Shown here: in pieces, positions 1-8,671 of the stretch
Layout: each line of letters starts with the position of its first letter
Numbering within the stretch: position 1 is the first letter of the stretch
NCBI RefSeq assembly: GCF_008033135.1
Contig: NZ_CP041335.1
Span: 4,097,925 to 4,161,924, forward strand
Origin: Chitinolyticbacter meiyuanensis
Lineage (GTDB): Bacteria > Pseudomonadota > Gammaproteobacteria > Burkholderiales > Chitinibacteraceae
Length of the DNA stretch: 64,000 nt
Direction: 5' to 3'
The notes under the pieces: generated by a model
Told to the model about the DNA's origin: nothing
The model's database searches: none
The model's input: only the letters and a program-made list of their open reading frames with translations
Made by a program: the position numbers and the translations under genes

Positions 1-382
1 CATGCTGTACGCCGCCGGCGTGCCCATTCTGCAGGCACTGGCCATCACCCGCGATGTGGTGCAGAACCGCGTCGTCGCAGCAGCGCTGGATCGCATCCAG
101 GCACAGATCCGCGACGGCCAGGGCGTAGCCGCCAGTTTCGAGCGCGAACGGCTGTTTCCACCATTGGTACTGCGCATGCTGCGGGTGGGGGAGCAATCGG
201 GAGCGCTCGACACCGCGCTTGCCAATGTCACCTATTTCTACAACCGGGATGTGCGCGAATCGGTAGCCCGGCTGCAGACCATGATCGAGCCCGCGCTCAC
301 CGTCGTGCTCGGTGCCTTGCTGTTCTGGGTGATGTCCGCGCTGCTGGGCCCCATCTTTGATACGCTGGGCAAGCTGCGATGA
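1..382 (+). CDS. Type II secretion/type IV pilus inner-membrane platform protein (PilC/GspF family), C-terminal part
   Basis: Partial: the gene begins before the window and only about 126 C-terminal residues are present. The fragment has the second half of a T2SS-F domain, with the family-typical Leu-Tyr-Ala-Ala-Gly-Val-Pro-Ile-Leu-Gln-Ala-Leu opening, a VGEQSGALD stretch and a hydrophobic C-terminal segment (LTVVLGALLFWVMSALLGPI). GspF/PilC proteins are inner-membrane platforms that connect the assembly ATPase to pilin polymerisation. The stop codon overlaps the next start by 4 bases (ATGA), so it belongs to the pilus operon that follows. Whether the system is MSHA-like, type IVb or T2SS-like cannot be settled from this fragment. 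Confidence 0.85.
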   Translation, partial: MLYAAGVPILQALAITRDVVQNRVVAAALDRIQAQIRDGQGVAASFERERLFPPLVLRMLRVGEQSGALDTALANVTYFYNRDVRESVARLQTMIEPALTVVLGALLFWVMSALLGPIFDTLGKLR

Positions 383-1821
383 GCACGCTGGACCTGTTCC
401 TCGTCGATACGGCAGCCGTCACGCACTGGCGCTGGCAAGGCGGCACGCTGGTCGCGCTGGCACGGCATGCCACAAGCCAGCTCGACACCCTGCGCAGCCA
501 GACGCTCGCCCGGCGCTGCGCGATTCTCGTCGATCTGCCAGACGAAGGCTTCGTGCTCGATGTGCACAACCACCTCAGCCGCCGTAACCAGATCGCGCGC
601 AGCCGAATACGGCTGGCCGAACAATGGCGGCATACTCCCTATCGCCGTGCTCGCCCGCTCGCCGATGGCAAGTCCACGTTGCTGTGCGCCCTGCCGCAAT
701 ACAGCAGCATCGATGCGCTGCTGGCAACGCTCAACGAATGCGACACCATCGTGCTTGGTGTTTATTCGGTTGCCCAACTGGTCGCAGACTTCGCACCGCG
801 TGCAGCGGGACCGCGGCTGCTGGCCTTTGCTGCGCCGGGCGGTGGTCTGCGCCAGTGCTTCCAACTGGCTGGCGAACTGCGCTTCTCACGGCTGTCCGAC
901 CACGGGCAGGACTACGAAGCATTGGCGGCGGATGAATACGCTGCCCATCTCGCAAGCGAGGTACGCCAAGCCAGCCACCATCTCGTCGCCGAACATCAGC
1001 TCACTCGTGGCGACACGCTGCGGATCACGGTGCTGGCGGGCGAGCAGAGCCATGCCATTGCCACTGCATTGCACGGTCTGCTGTACGACGAAGGCGGCTA
1101 CCACACTGATGCACTGCGCGTGGACCAGCTCGCCGGCGGGCAGCACGGATTGCTCGCAGCGCTCGCGGCGAGACTTGCGCATGCCTGCCCCGACAGCCAC
1201 TACGGCAGCCCGGCGCATCTGTATCGTCGCCGGCTGCAACGCTTGCTGCATCTGGGCAATAGGGCGGTGCTGGCCCTGGTGGTGGCTGCATTGGGCTACG
1301 CCTGCTACGCCCATTTTGAAACAGTCGACATCGTGGTCATGCAGCAGCAACTTGCCAGGGAGAGCGTGGCGAGACGCGACGAGATTGCGCGCCTGAGCCA
1401 AATGATCGGGCCGCACCTGGCCGAGACCGAGCAGATGGCCACGGTGCAGGAATTCGATCGGCGCTACATCAGCAACTGGCCCGCCTTGATCCCGCAATTG
1501 AAGGCGATCAGCCAGCAACTGGATGGCTTGCCCCGGCTTGCAATACAGCGGGTGCACTGGCAAGTCGAACTCGGCGAAACCGACGGCGCCGTGCCGCAGC
1601 CCACGGTTGAACTGGCAGGCAACGCCGCCCCGCCTTACCGGGCGGCCGCCAGCGAACTCGATACGCTGCGGCAACGACTTGGCGAGCAGTTACATGCATC
1701 CATGGTCGCCGAAAACCGACCGAGGGCGCTCGATGAAACCACTGCGCTGGAAGGTGAGGATAGCGACGAGGCGACGCACTTTGCGCTGCGTTTTCTCCTG
1801 CCACCGGAAGGCCGCCCGTGA
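379..1821 (+). CDS. Bitopic pilus-assembly protein, PilM/PilN- or GspL-like (tentative)
   Basis: The 480-residue protein has a long cytoplasmic N-terminal part (about 1-290), one membrane segment near residues 295-313 (AVLALVVAALGYACYAHF) and a periplasmic C-terminal part that begins with a probable coiled coil. This is the layout of GspL, or of a PilM-PilN fusion, which couples the cytoplasmic motor to the periplasmic assembly ring. I do not recognise family motifs, so the assignment rests on topology and position between a PilC/GspF gene and a PilO-like gene. Its start overlaps the upstream stop (ATGA) and its stop overlaps the next start, indicating translational coupling. Confidence 0.55.
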   Translation: MSTLDLFLVDTAAVTHWRWQGGTLVALARHATSQLDTLRSQTLARRCAILVDLPDEGFVLDVHNHLSRRNQIARSRIRLAEQWRHTPYRRARPLADGKSTLLCALPQYSSIDALLATLNECDTIVLGVYSVAQLVADFAPRAAGPRLLAFAAPGGGLRQCFQLAGELRFSRLSDHGQDYEALAADEYAAHLASEVRQASHHLVAEHQLTRGDTLRITVLAGEQSHAIATALHGLLYDEGGYHTDALRVDQLAGGQHGLLAALAARLAHACPDSHYGSPAHLYRRRLQRLLHLGNRAVLALVVAALGYACYAHFETVDIVVMQQQLARESVARRDEIARLSQMIGPHLAETEQMATVQEFDRRYISNWPALIPQLKAISQQLDGLPRLAIQRVHWQVELGETDGAVPQPTVELAGNAAPPYRAAASELDTLRQRLGEQLHASMVAENRPRALDETTALEGEDSDEATHFALRFLLPPEGRP

Positions 1822-2396
1822 TGCCCAGCCGCCGCGAATTGCGCCTGTTCCATCGCGAGCTGGCCGTCATGGCCGCCGGATTGCTGCTTGCAATGCTGGC
1901 GGCAGCCTGGGCGCATGGGCAGTTGCGCACCGCCAAGGACAGCCACGCCGCCACACGCGCCAGACTGCTTGCCGACAACGCCGAATCGCTGCGCCTTGCC
2001 GGCGCCTATGACATCTGGAGCCGCTATCGCGACCGGTACGCCGCGCTGCGCGAGCGCGGGCTGATCGGCGCAGCCCATCGCCCGGAATGGATGGAAGCAC
2101 TGGAAAAGGAAGCGCTGCGCTACCGTATTGCACCGCGCCAGCCGGTCGCCGGCGCGATGCCGCTGGCAGGCCAGCAGCTTTACGCCACACCCATGACGTT
2201 GGAATTTACAGCCACACACGAGGCGACGTTCGAAGCCACATGGGCAAGGGTCAAGGCGCTGCCGGGCTACCCCGTCGATCAGGCCTGCGAGCTGGCACTG
2301 GCCGAACCTCAGCCAGGCCATGACTATCCCGAACTCAACGTGCACTGCACGCTGTATTGGCTGCACATCGCACCAGCGCAGGAGCCTGTGCCATGA
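1821..2396 (+). CDS. Small bitopic membrane protein, PilO/GspM-like (tentative)
   Basis: About 191 residues. After a short basic cytoplasmic tail there is one transmembrane helix (about residues 14-35, rich in Leu/Ala), then a helical, Arg/Ala-rich segment and a C-terminal alpha/beta domain. This matches the PilO/GspM plan of the inner-membrane assembly complex. A GTG at 1818 lies directly before the ATG at 1821; I use the ATG, which shares its A with the upstream TGA. The downstream gene starts inside its last codons. No enzymatic motif is visible, and the function is inferred from topology and operon position. Confidence 0.55.
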   Translation: MPSRRELRLFHRELAVMAAGLLLAMLAAAWAHGQLRTAKDSHAATRARLLADNAESLRLAGAYDIWSRYRDRYAALRERGLIGAAHRPEWMEALEKEALRYRIAPRQPVAGAMPLAGQQLYATPMTLEFTATHEATFEATWARVKALPGYPVDQACELALAEPQPGHDYPELNVHCTLYWLHIAPAQEPVP

Positions 2397-2665
2397 GAGC
2401 ACTCCCGCTGATCCTGCTGCTGCTCGCCCCTACCGTTTCCGCCGACGATTGGGGGCGGCTGTTTTTCGACGCCCAGACGAGAAGCCGTATCGACAGCGGC
2501 AAGACCGCAGCCGAAGCACCGCCAGCGCCGCGCAATCACCGCCTTGACGGCGAACTGCGACGGGGTGGCCAAGTGATCCATTTCATCGACGGCGAACCCA
2601 CAACCGCCGCCAAACTCCCGAAGGGCACCCGCGTCGGCGAACTGTGGCAGGAAAATACACAGTGA
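2393..2665 (+). CDS. Small exported protein, PilP/MshK/GspC-like (tentative)
   Basis: About 90 residues with an apparent Sec signal peptide (MRALPLILLLLAPTVSA, likely cut after VSA). A short beta-rich domain follows, with a Gly-Gly turn (RRGGQVIHFIDGE) reminiscent of the periplasmic domain of PilP, MshK or GspC, which link the inner-membrane assembly complex to the secretin. The ATG at 2393 overlaps the upstream stop by 4 bases, and the signal peptide begins exactly there, so longer in-frame starts are unlikely. The gene overlaps the next GTG start. The family call is inferred from size, signal and context. Confidence 0.5.
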   Translation: MRALPLILLLLAPTVSADDWGRLFFDAQTRSRIDSGKTAAEAPPAPRNHRLDGELRRGGQVIHFIDGEPTTAAKLPKGTRVGELWQENTQ

Positions 2666-3390
2666 AACGACAAGCCGGCGCCGCGTTGTTGGCATTGCTG
2701 CTCATGCTGGTGCTGGCCTTCGCCACGCTGTGGCTGGCGCAGCCCTGGCAAGCCCGGCTTGCTGCGAGCGCCAGCGCGCATAACGCCGATGTGCTTGGTG
2801 AAGCCAAGCGCGCATTGCTGGCTTGGTCCGCCCTGCATTGCACGCAACCTGGCGCCAACCTGGCCAATGTGGTCGCTGGCGAATTGCCACGCCCCGACAC
2901 CGATGCTCCCGGCACCGCAGGCGCTGGCAGCCAGAACGTGATCGGCGCGCCTCGGCTGGGCCGACTGCCCTGGCGTACGCTGGCGATACCGCCGCTACGC
3001 GATGCCAGCGGCGAAGTGCTGTGGTACGCGATTCGTAACGAGTATGGCGACAACGGGGACAACCCGCCCGACCCCTGCCTGTCGCTCACCGTGAGAGACG
3101 CAGCGGGCGCGCGGCTTGATGCCGCGCCAGCACGCTGCATCATCGCCCTCGTCCTGGCTCCGGGTGCCGCTCGCCCAGGCCAAGACCGCAGCGATCCGCT
3201 CAATGCTGCCGCCTACCTCGATGCCACGACCGTGGGCGGTCATGCGGTCGACAACGCCGCGGCCAATGGCCCCTTCGTGCTTGGTCCAGTTGACGATGGC
3301 CATGACGTCAACGATCAGGTGCTCGCCATCACTTGGCAGGAACTACGGCTGCCGAGCAGCAACCGCCCCTGCGTGCTGCCCACGCCATGA
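2662..3390 (+). CDS. Pilin-like protein with GspK/PilX-type hydrophobic N-terminus
   Basis: About 242 residues. I choose the GTG at 2662, which overlaps the preceding TGA, because the protein then starts VKRQAGAALLALLLMLVLAF. This is a pilin-like hydrophobic helix after a basic tail and Ala-Gly. As in GspK/PilX-type minor pilins, there is no Glu at +5 after the presumed processing site. The C-terminal region is a large globular domain with several Cys residues. It probably acts as a minor pilin or pseudopilin that primes or tips the filament. It overlaps the next pilin gene by 4 bases. Confidence 0.6.
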   Translation: MKRQAGAALLALLLMLVLAFATLWLAQPWQARLAASASAHNADVLGEAKRALLAWSALHCTQPGANLANVVAGELPRPDTDAPGTAGAGSQNVIGAPRLGRLPWRTLAIPPLRDASGEVLWYAIRNEYGDNGDNPPDPCLSLTVRDAAGARLDAAPARCIIALVLAPGAARPGQDRSDPLNAAAYLDATTVGGHAVDNAAANGPFVLGPVDDGHDVNDQVLAITWQELRLPSSNRPCVLPTP

Positions 3391-4112
3391 CGCAGCGCAC
3401 CTTGCTCCGGCACGTGTCCGGCTTCTCGCTGGTGGAAATGAGTGTGGTCCTCCTGGTGCTGGGCGTGTTGCTCGCCAGTGTGCTCGGCCCCTTGCGCATC
3501 CAATGGCAATCGGAACGACTGCGTGAAACGCGTACCCGGCTCGACGCGGCCGAATCGGCGCTGCTGGGTTTCGTACTGCAGCGCGGACGCCTGCCGTGCC
3601 CTGCCGATCCCACACTGGTCGGCAGCAGCGCCGGACTGGAGGACTGCGGTCGCGAGCAAGGTACGTTGCCCTGGCAACTGCTGGGCATTCCTGAAGCAGA
3701 CGCCTGGGGCCGGCGCTGGCTGTACGCAGTCAGCCCCGGCTTTGCCGATACCAGCGGCAACACGCCATCGCCGGTCGCCGGCTGCGCCTCGCCCACCCCG
3801 GTTCCAGCCATTGGCATCAGCTTCACCTGGTGCAGCGCTGGAGTCTACACGGTGAGTGAATCAGGTGGCGGAACGAGCATGGTCACCAATGCCGTCGCCG
3901 TCTTCGGCTCACACGGCGCGGACGGGCTGGGCGGCCATACGCGCGACGGCACTGCCATGGCCGCAGCAGCTGGCGAGCAGGCGGAAAATGCCGATAGGGA
4001 CAACGATTTCGTTGCCGGTAACGAAGTGGACGGCAACTTCGACGACCAAGTCCGCTGGTTGTCGACCTACCGCCTGCACGAATGGATGCTCAGGTCAGGT
4101 CGGCAGCCATAA
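3387..4112 (+). CDS. Type IV prepilin-like protein (minor pilin)
   Basis: About 241 residues with a clear prepilin peptidase motif at the N-terminus: SG-FSLVEMSVVLLVLGVLLA, cleavage after Gly, Phe at +1 and Glu at +5, following a 13-residue leader. The rest is a globular domain with Cys residues and no recognisable enzymatic motif. An in-frame upstream start exists, but the ATG at 3387 overlaps the previous stop (ATGA) and gives a normal short prepilin leader. It is the last gene of the tightly overlapping pilus operon. The size is larger than a typical major pilin, which favours a minor pilin. Confidence 0.75.
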   Translation: MTQRTLLRHVSGFSLVEMSVVLLVLGVLLASVLGPLRIQWQSERLRETRTRLDAAESALLGFVLQRGRLPCPADPTLVGSSAGLEDCGREQGTLPWQLLGIPEADAWGRRWLYAVSPGFADTSGNTPSPVAGCASPTPVPAIGISFTWCSAGVYTVSESGGGTSMVTNAVAVFGSHGADGLGGHTRDGTAMAAAAGEQAENADRDNDFVAGNEVDGNFDDQVRWLSTYRLHEWMLRSGRQP

Positions 4113-4312
4113 ATGCCAAACGCATTACGCTTGTCAGAAAAATACTGAATTCTCTTTCAATTCAACAGCTATCACGACAATAAGATGACTCTGTGCTTTG
4201 GCTTCATATCCAGAAAACCAACCTTAACCCCATAAATTAAAAGGCTCAAAACGTAGCAGTCATGGATTGAAAACAAACAAAACTGACCAAATACGTCAGA
4301 GAGGGTGAACAC
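4113..4312 (+). promoter_or_regulatory. AT-rich spacer upstream of the prepilin gene, probable promoter region
   Basis: These 200 bases are strikingly AT-rich compared with the surrounding GC-rich coding DNA and contain no credible ORF. A TTGAAA at 4267-4272 lies 17 bases before a weak -10-like AATACG, and a strong ribosome-binding site (AGAGAGGG) ends about 7 bases before the ATG at 4313. I see no convincing sigma-54 -24/-12 pair. The spacer implies that the next prepilin gene has its own promoter, as major pilin genes often do. Confidence 0.35.
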
Positions 4313-4942
4313 ATGCATTCCCATACTCATCGCCAGCGTGGCTTCACCCTGGTCGAGCTTGCCACCGTACTGGTCATCATCGGCCTGATCCTCGGCCTCG
4401 CCTTCAAAGGCAAGGATCTGATCGATGGCGCCAAGGTGAAGGGCGCCCAGGCGAGCTCCAACAAGGTGCTTGCCGCCATGAACATCTACTTCGAGCGCTA
4501 TGGCCGCTACCCGGGCGACGGCTGCGTCGCGGCAGCACCGGTGGGCAATACCACACCTGCCAATTGCACTGCCGCGCCCAATGGCAGCTACACCGCCGCC
4601 GAAGCTACCACCTTCATGCCGCTGCTGACCAACACTGGCATCCTGCCCGACTCCGATGCCCGCAGCCCCTTTGGCGGCGACTGGACAGTGGCACTGGGCA
4701 CGGTGGCGAGCAACACGCTGCCCACCGCGCTCTATCTCACCGTCGGTGGCGTGGCCGGCAACAACGTTGACCTGCGCTATGTCTGCGCAATGGATACCCA
4801 ATACGACGATGGCAACCCCACCACCGGCAACATCCGCAGCAACGCAGCAGTCGGCACGGGCGTCAACCAATACCAAGCCGGTGATGACTGCTGGAGCAAC
4901 AAGACCAGCCTGCAGGCGCTGAGCATCCGCCTGCTGCCGTGA
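4313..4942 (+). CDS. Type IV prepilin (candidate major pilin)
   Basis: 209 residues. The N-terminus is a basic leader ending in Arg-Gly, followed by FTLVELATVLVIIGLILGLA: prepilin peptidase cleavage after Gly, N-methyl-Phe at +1 and Glu at +5. The long alpha-1 helix is followed by a Tyr-Pro-Gly-Asp element typical of type IVb/MSHA-like pilins, and Cys residues near the C-terminus could form the D-region disulfide. It sits apart from the minor-pilin operon behind a separate AT-rich spacer and has a strong ribosome-binding site, which fits an abundantly made major subunit. It converges on hda with a 19-base gap. Confidence 0.8.
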   Translation: MHSHTHRQRGFTLVELATVLVIIGLILGLAFKGKDLIDGAKVKGAQASSNKVLAAMNIYFERYGRYPGDGCVAAAPVGNTTPANCTAAPNGSYTAAEATTFMPLLTNTGILPDSDARSPFGGDWTVALGTVASNTLPTALYLTVGGVAGNNVDLRYVCAMDTQYDDGNPTTGNIRSNAAVGTGVNQYQAGDDCWSNKTSLQALSIRLLP

Positions 4943-4961
4943 AGAGTGACGCCGCCCTCGG

Positions 4962-5624
4962 CTAGGCCGATGGAGCCTGCAATACCTCGCGCACCAACGG
5001 CACCGTCACCACCCGGCGCTGCGACAGCGCCTCGCGGTTCACCCGCTCCAGCACGGCATTGAGGCTGGGCAGATCGCGCGCGGCATGGCGCAGCAGGTAG
5101 TCGGCGACCTCGTCGGTCAGCTCAAAGCCAAGGCCAGCGGCGCGGCGGCGCAAGGCTGCGGCCTTGTCGGTATCCGACAGCGCACGCAGCTGGTAGACGA
5201 GCCCCCAACCCAGCCGGGTGGTGAGATCGTCGCGCAGGCCCAGCAGCATCGGCGGCTTGCTGCCGGTAGCCATAAGGCGCCCGTTGCCTTCACGCAGCGT
5301 GTTGTAGTGATCGAACAAGCGGATCTGTTGATCGGGTGACAAGGTATCGACGCCATCGACCAGCAATACATCATCGGCGGCCACTTCCTGCGGCAAAGCC
5401 GCCGGCGGCACGGTTACCGCAGCGCCGAGGCGGGCGGCTGCGGCACTGGCGAGATAGGATTTGCCGACGCCTGATTCACCCCACAGGTAGAGAAAGCGCA
5501 CGTCGTCGCTCCCCGCCGCCCATTCGCTGAGCATGAACAGCGGCTCGGCATTGTCGCCTCGCACGTAGCCCTCGAAGCTCGGCACGACCGGCAACTGCAG
5601 GTCCAGCACCAGTTGCTGGGTCAT
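4962..5624 (-). CDS. hda: DnaA regulatory inactivator Hda
   Basis: 220 residues, a DnaA-like AAA+ protein that works with the DNA-loaded sliding clamp to stimulate ATP hydrolysis by DnaA and so prevents re-initiation. The N-terminus carries a clamp-binding motif (QLVLDL at residues 3-8). The Walker A is GESGVGKS, followed by an LLVDGVDTL Walker B-like segment, where the usual Asp-Asp/Glu is Asp-Gly. A DnaA lid-like C-terminal helical region with TRLGWGL follows. The DNA-binding domain IV of DnaA is absent, as expected. It is divergent from purM. Confidence 0.9.
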   Translation of the reverse strand: MTQQLVLDLQLPVVPSFEGYVRGDNAEPLFMLSEWAAGSDDVRFLYLWGESGVGKSYLASAAAARLGAAVTVPPAALPQEVAADDVLLVDGVDTLSPDQQIRLFDHYNTLREGNGRLMATGSKPPMLLGLRDDLTTRLGWGLVYQLRALSDTDKAAALRRRAAGLGFELTDEVADYLLRHAARDLPSLNAVLERVNREALSQRRVVTVPLVREVLQAPSA

Positions 5625-5789
5625 GCGCAGCGCTCGCTGGGGCGACGCGGCATGCGACGGGCGATCAGGCGTTTCATGGCGGGATACGGTAAACTATTGC
5701 GCTTTCTGGCAAAACCGGGCCCATTCTAGCGGCAAAGCCTGCGCCACGCACGGCAACGCCCGGCCCCTCCGCATCCTCAAGAGGCCTTC

Positions 5790-6827
5790 ATGACCACCCC
5801 CAGCCTGAGCTACCGCGATGCCGGCGTCGACATCGACGCGGGTGACCAGCTTGTCGAGAACATCAAGCCCTTTGCCAAGCGCACCATGCGCCCGGAAGTG
5901 CTGTCGGGCATCGGCGGCTTCGGCGGATTGATCGAGATCTCCAAGAAGTTCAAGGAGCCGGTCCTGGTCTCGGGCACCGACGGTGTCGGCACCAAGCTCA
6001 AGCTCGCGTTCGAACTGAACCGCCACGACACCGTGGGCCAGGATCTGGTCGCCATGAGCGTGAACGATATCCTGGTGCAGGGTGCCGAACCGTTGTTCTT
6101 CCTCGACTATTTCGCCTGCGGCAAGCTCGATGTCGATACCGCCACCGAAGTGATCCGTGGCATTGCCCACGGCTGTGAGCTCTCCGGCGCCGCGCTGATC
6201 GGTGGCGAGACCGCCGAGATGCCGGGCATGTACCCGGTCGGGGAGTACGATCTGGCCGGCTTTGCCGTCGGCGTGGTGGAAAAATCCAAGGTCATCACCG
6301 GCGCCGACATCAAGCCGGGCGACGTGGTGCTGGGCCTTGCCTCCAATGGCGCGCACTCCAATGGCTATTCGCTGGTGCGCAAGATCCTGCATCTCACCGA
6401 TGCCGACTACGCCGCCAAGTTCGACGGCGACCGCTCGCTCGCCGACGTAGTGATGGCACCGACCCGCATCTACGTGAAGCCGCTGCTGAAGCTGATGGAA
6501 ACGCTGACGGTGAAGGGCATGGCCCACATCACGGGCGGCGGCATCACCGAAAACGTGCCGCGCGTGCTGCCCGACAACGTGGTTGCCCAGCTCGACGGCA
6601 AGAGCTGGACTTTCCCCAAGCTGTTCCAGTGGCTGCAGCGCGAAGGCAATGTCGCGCTCGACGAAATGCACCGCACCTTCAATTGCGGTATCGGCATGGT
6701 GGTGATCGTCGCCGCCGAGGATGCCGAGCGCGCCGCCAGCCTGCTCGCCACCGAAGGTGAAACCGTCTACCGTCTGGGCGAGATCCGCGTCCGCAACGGC
6801 GACGAGCACCAGACGCAGATCGCCTGA
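5790..6827 (+). CDS. purM: Phosphoribosylformylglycinamidine cyclo-ligase (AIR synthase)
   Basis: 345 residues, the normal length. PurM catalyses the ATP-dependent ring closure of FGAM to aminoimidazole ribotide, step 5 of purine synthesis. Visible family features are SYRDAGVDIDAGDQLV at the N-terminus, the GFGGL segment, SGTDGVGTKLKLA, VNDILVQGAEPLFFLDY, IGGETAEMPGMY and the ITGGGITENVPR loop. The ATG follows a ribosome-binding-site-like AAGAGG. It is followed by purN after an 83-base gap that contains a perfect 14-bp inverted repeat. Confidence 0.97.
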   Translation: MTTPSLSYRDAGVDIDAGDQLVENIKPFAKRTMRPEVLSGIGGFGGLIEISKKFKEPVLVSGTDGVGTKLKLAFELNRHDTVGQDLVAMSVNDILVQGAEPLFFLDYFACGKLDVDTATEVIRGIAHGCELSGAALIGGETAEMPGMYPVGEYDLAGFAVGVVEKSKVITGADIKPGDVVLGLASNGAHSNGYSLVRKILHLTDADYAAKFDGDRSLADVVMAPTRIYVKPLLKLMETLTVKGMAHITGGGITENVPRVLPDNVVAQLDGKSWTFPKLFQWLQREGNVALDEMHRTFNCGIGMVVIVAAEDAERAASLLATEGETVYRLGEIRVRNGDEHQTQIA

Positions 6828-6840
6828 CCTCACGCCTGAC

Positions 6841-6892
6841 GGAAGGGAGAAGGGAAGCGGCCACTGCGGCACGCGAACCCCTTCTCCCTTCC
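6841..6892 (+). repeat. Perfect 14-bp inverted repeat between purM and purN
   Basis: A purine-rich arm at 6841-6854 (GGAAGGGAGAAGGG) is perfectly complementary to 6879-6892, with a 24-base loop. The RNA hairpin would be very stable and lies just before the purN start at 6911. There is no U-tract directly after it, so it is not a classic intrinsic terminator; it could be a processing, attenuation or mRNA-stability element. Confidence 0.7.
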
Positions 6893-6910
6893 CGTTTCCA
6901 AGTCCTTGCC

Positions 6911-7513
6911 ATGAAAAATATCGTCATTCTGATTTCTGGCCGCGGCAGCAATATGCAGGCCATCGTTGACGCCGCCATTCCGGAAGCGCGCATCGCCGCC
7001 GTGATCGCCAACCGCGCCGATGCCGCCGGGCTTGCCTGGGCAGCCGAGCGCGGCATCGCCACCGCCGTGCTCGACCACAAGCAGTTCGACGGTCGCGAGG
7101 CCTTCGATGCGGCGCTGACCGAACTGATCGATGGCTACGCGCCGGACCTCGTGGTGCTCGCCGGCTTCATGCGCATCCTCACTGCCGGCTTCGTTGCCCG
7201 CTACGAGAACCGGCTGATCAACATCCACCCATCGCTGCTGCCGGCCTTCACCGGCCTGCACACACACGAACGCGCCATCGCCGAGGGCGTGAAGTTCGCC
7301 GGCTGCACCGTGCACTTCGTCACCGCCGAACTCGATCACGGCCCCATCATCGCGCAGGCCGCCGTGCCGGTGCTGGATGACGACACACCCGAGCAGCTGG
7401 CTGCACGCGTGCTCAAGGAAGAACACCGCCTCTATCCGCTGGCGGTGCGCCTGTTCGCGCAGCAGCGGTTGCACATCGAGCACGGCCGGGTGCGCGTGCT
7501 TCCGGAACAGTAA
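6911..7513 (+). CDS. purN: Phosphoribosylglycinamide formyltransferase (GAR transformylase)
   Basis: 200 residues. It transfers a formyl group from 10-formyl-THF to GAR, step 3 of purine synthesis. The N-terminal MKNIVILISGRGSNMQA phosphate-binding loop, the AGFMRIL segment with the catalytic INIHPSLLPAF region, and the HFVTAELDHGPII element with the catalytic Asp are all present. The start has no strong ribosome-binding site. It is followed 6 bases later by the DUF3108 gene, so the two are probably cotranscribed. Confidence 0.96.
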   Translation: MKNIVILISGRGSNMQAIVDAAIPEARIAAVIANRADAAGLAWAAERGIATAVLDHKQFDGREAFDAALTELIDGYAPDLVVLAGFMRILTAGFVARYENRLINIHPSLLPAFTGLHTHERAIAEGVKFAGCTVHFVTAELDHGPIIAQAAVPVLDDDTPEQLAARVLKEEHRLYPLAVRLFAQQRLHIEHGRVRVLPEQ

Positions 7514-7519
7514 GCGCCG

Positions 7520-8659
7520 ATGCGCTGGCCTTGGCTGAAACGGCGACAACTGCTGCTGGCGGCATTCGTGCTGTCGCTGTTGCTGCACGTGTTCGGCCTG
7601 ACCGGCGATACGCTGTTCCTGCTGGCCGAAACCCAGCGCCAAGCCCCCGATACGCCGTTGCGCAAGGCCAAGCAGCAACTGGCGCAAACCGATATCTCCA
7701 GCTTGGTGCTGCCGCCCGAGCTCGCCGGCGTGACGCCGGTGGAAACATTACAGGTTGCGCTGGGGCGCCCCCCTGCGCCGGCGCAACCGGCAAAGCCAGC
7801 CACGGCCGCCCGCGCCACCACCCCGGCGCCAGCGCCACGTGCGCAACCGACGGCAGTACCAACGCCAGTCCCGACGCAACCAGCGACACCAGTTCCAACT
7901 CCCGCTACGCTTAGCGCTTCGGCCAGCGCAGCAGCAACGCCAGAACCGACCGCCGCGCCGTCGCCCACACCGGCACCGACGCCGGCCACCGCCACCGCCA
8001 CCGCCACCGCGCGCAAGCCGGGCTTCCCGCGCAATGCCGAGATCATCTACTTCTGGGGCCCCATTCCGGCCAAGCTCACTTGGCATGTCGAGCATGGCCA
8101 GTATGAGGTGAAGCTGCGCGGCTCCCTGCCGGGCAACAGGCGCGAGCTCACCAGCCGCGGCGAAATCACCGCCGAGGGCGTCCGCCCGCTCGACTTCACC
8201 GACCTGCGCAACGGCCAGATCCGCAACCAGGCCGTGTTCGACTGGGCCAATGGTACGGCGACGCTGAACGACAAGGGCACCCTACACACCGAGCCGTTGT
8301 CACCCGGCGACCAGGATCTGTTCTCCGCCGCGTTCCATCTGGCGATGCGCGGCCTTTCCGACAGTACCTTTGCCCTGTTCAACGGGCGCAAGCGCTACCC
8401 GGACGTCCACTTCACCATTGCCGGCGAAAGCACGCTGCACGTCGGTGACCAGCAGGTGGACGTGCTGTTGCTGCGTGGTCGCTACGAGGACCGCGAGTTC
8501 GATTTCTGGCTGGCGCCCAAGTGGCACAACCTGCCGGTGCGCATGCAGGCCAAGATGGGCAAGGACGGCAGCAGCTACGATATCTGGGCAGGCAGCATGA
8601 CCATCGAGGGCGAGCAGGTGTTGCGCCCGGCCCTCAACGCGCAACAGCGCCGCCCCTAA
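7520..8659 (+). CDS. DUF3108 domain-containing protein with Pro/Ala/Thr-rich linker
   Basis: 379 residues: a basic N-terminus, one hydrophobic anchor (about residues 10-28), a Pro/Ala/Thr-rich linker (roughly 75-175, TonB-like in composition), and a C-terminal DUF3108 domain (about 175-370). The domain is predicted to sit in the periplasm as a beta-rich fold of unknown function. The arrangement of membrane anchor, extended linker and periplasmic domain suggests the domain is held away from the membrane. It sits between purN and an rRNA methyltransferase gene with short spacers, a gene order I associate with Neisseriales. No enzymatic residues are recognisable. Confidence 0.8.
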   Translation: MRWPWLKRRQLLLAAFVLSLLLHVFGLTGDTLFLLAETQRQAPDTPLRKAKQQLAQTDISSLVLPPELAGVTPVETLQVALGRPPAPAQPAKPATAARATTPAPAPRAQPTAVPTPVPTQPATPVPTPATLSASASAAATPEPTAAPSPTPAPTPATATATATARKPGFPRNAEIIYFWGPIPAKLTWHVEHGQYEVKLRGSLPGNRRELTSRGEITAEGVRPLDFTDLRNGQIRNQAVFDWANGTATLNDKGTLHTEPLSPGDQDLFSAAFHLAMRGLSDSTFALFNGRKRYPDVHFTIAGESTLHVGDQQVDVLLLRGRYEDREFDFWLAPKWHNLPVRMQAKMGKDGSSYDIWAGSMTIEGEQVLRPALNAQQRRP

Positions 8660-8671
8660 CCGAGCACGACC

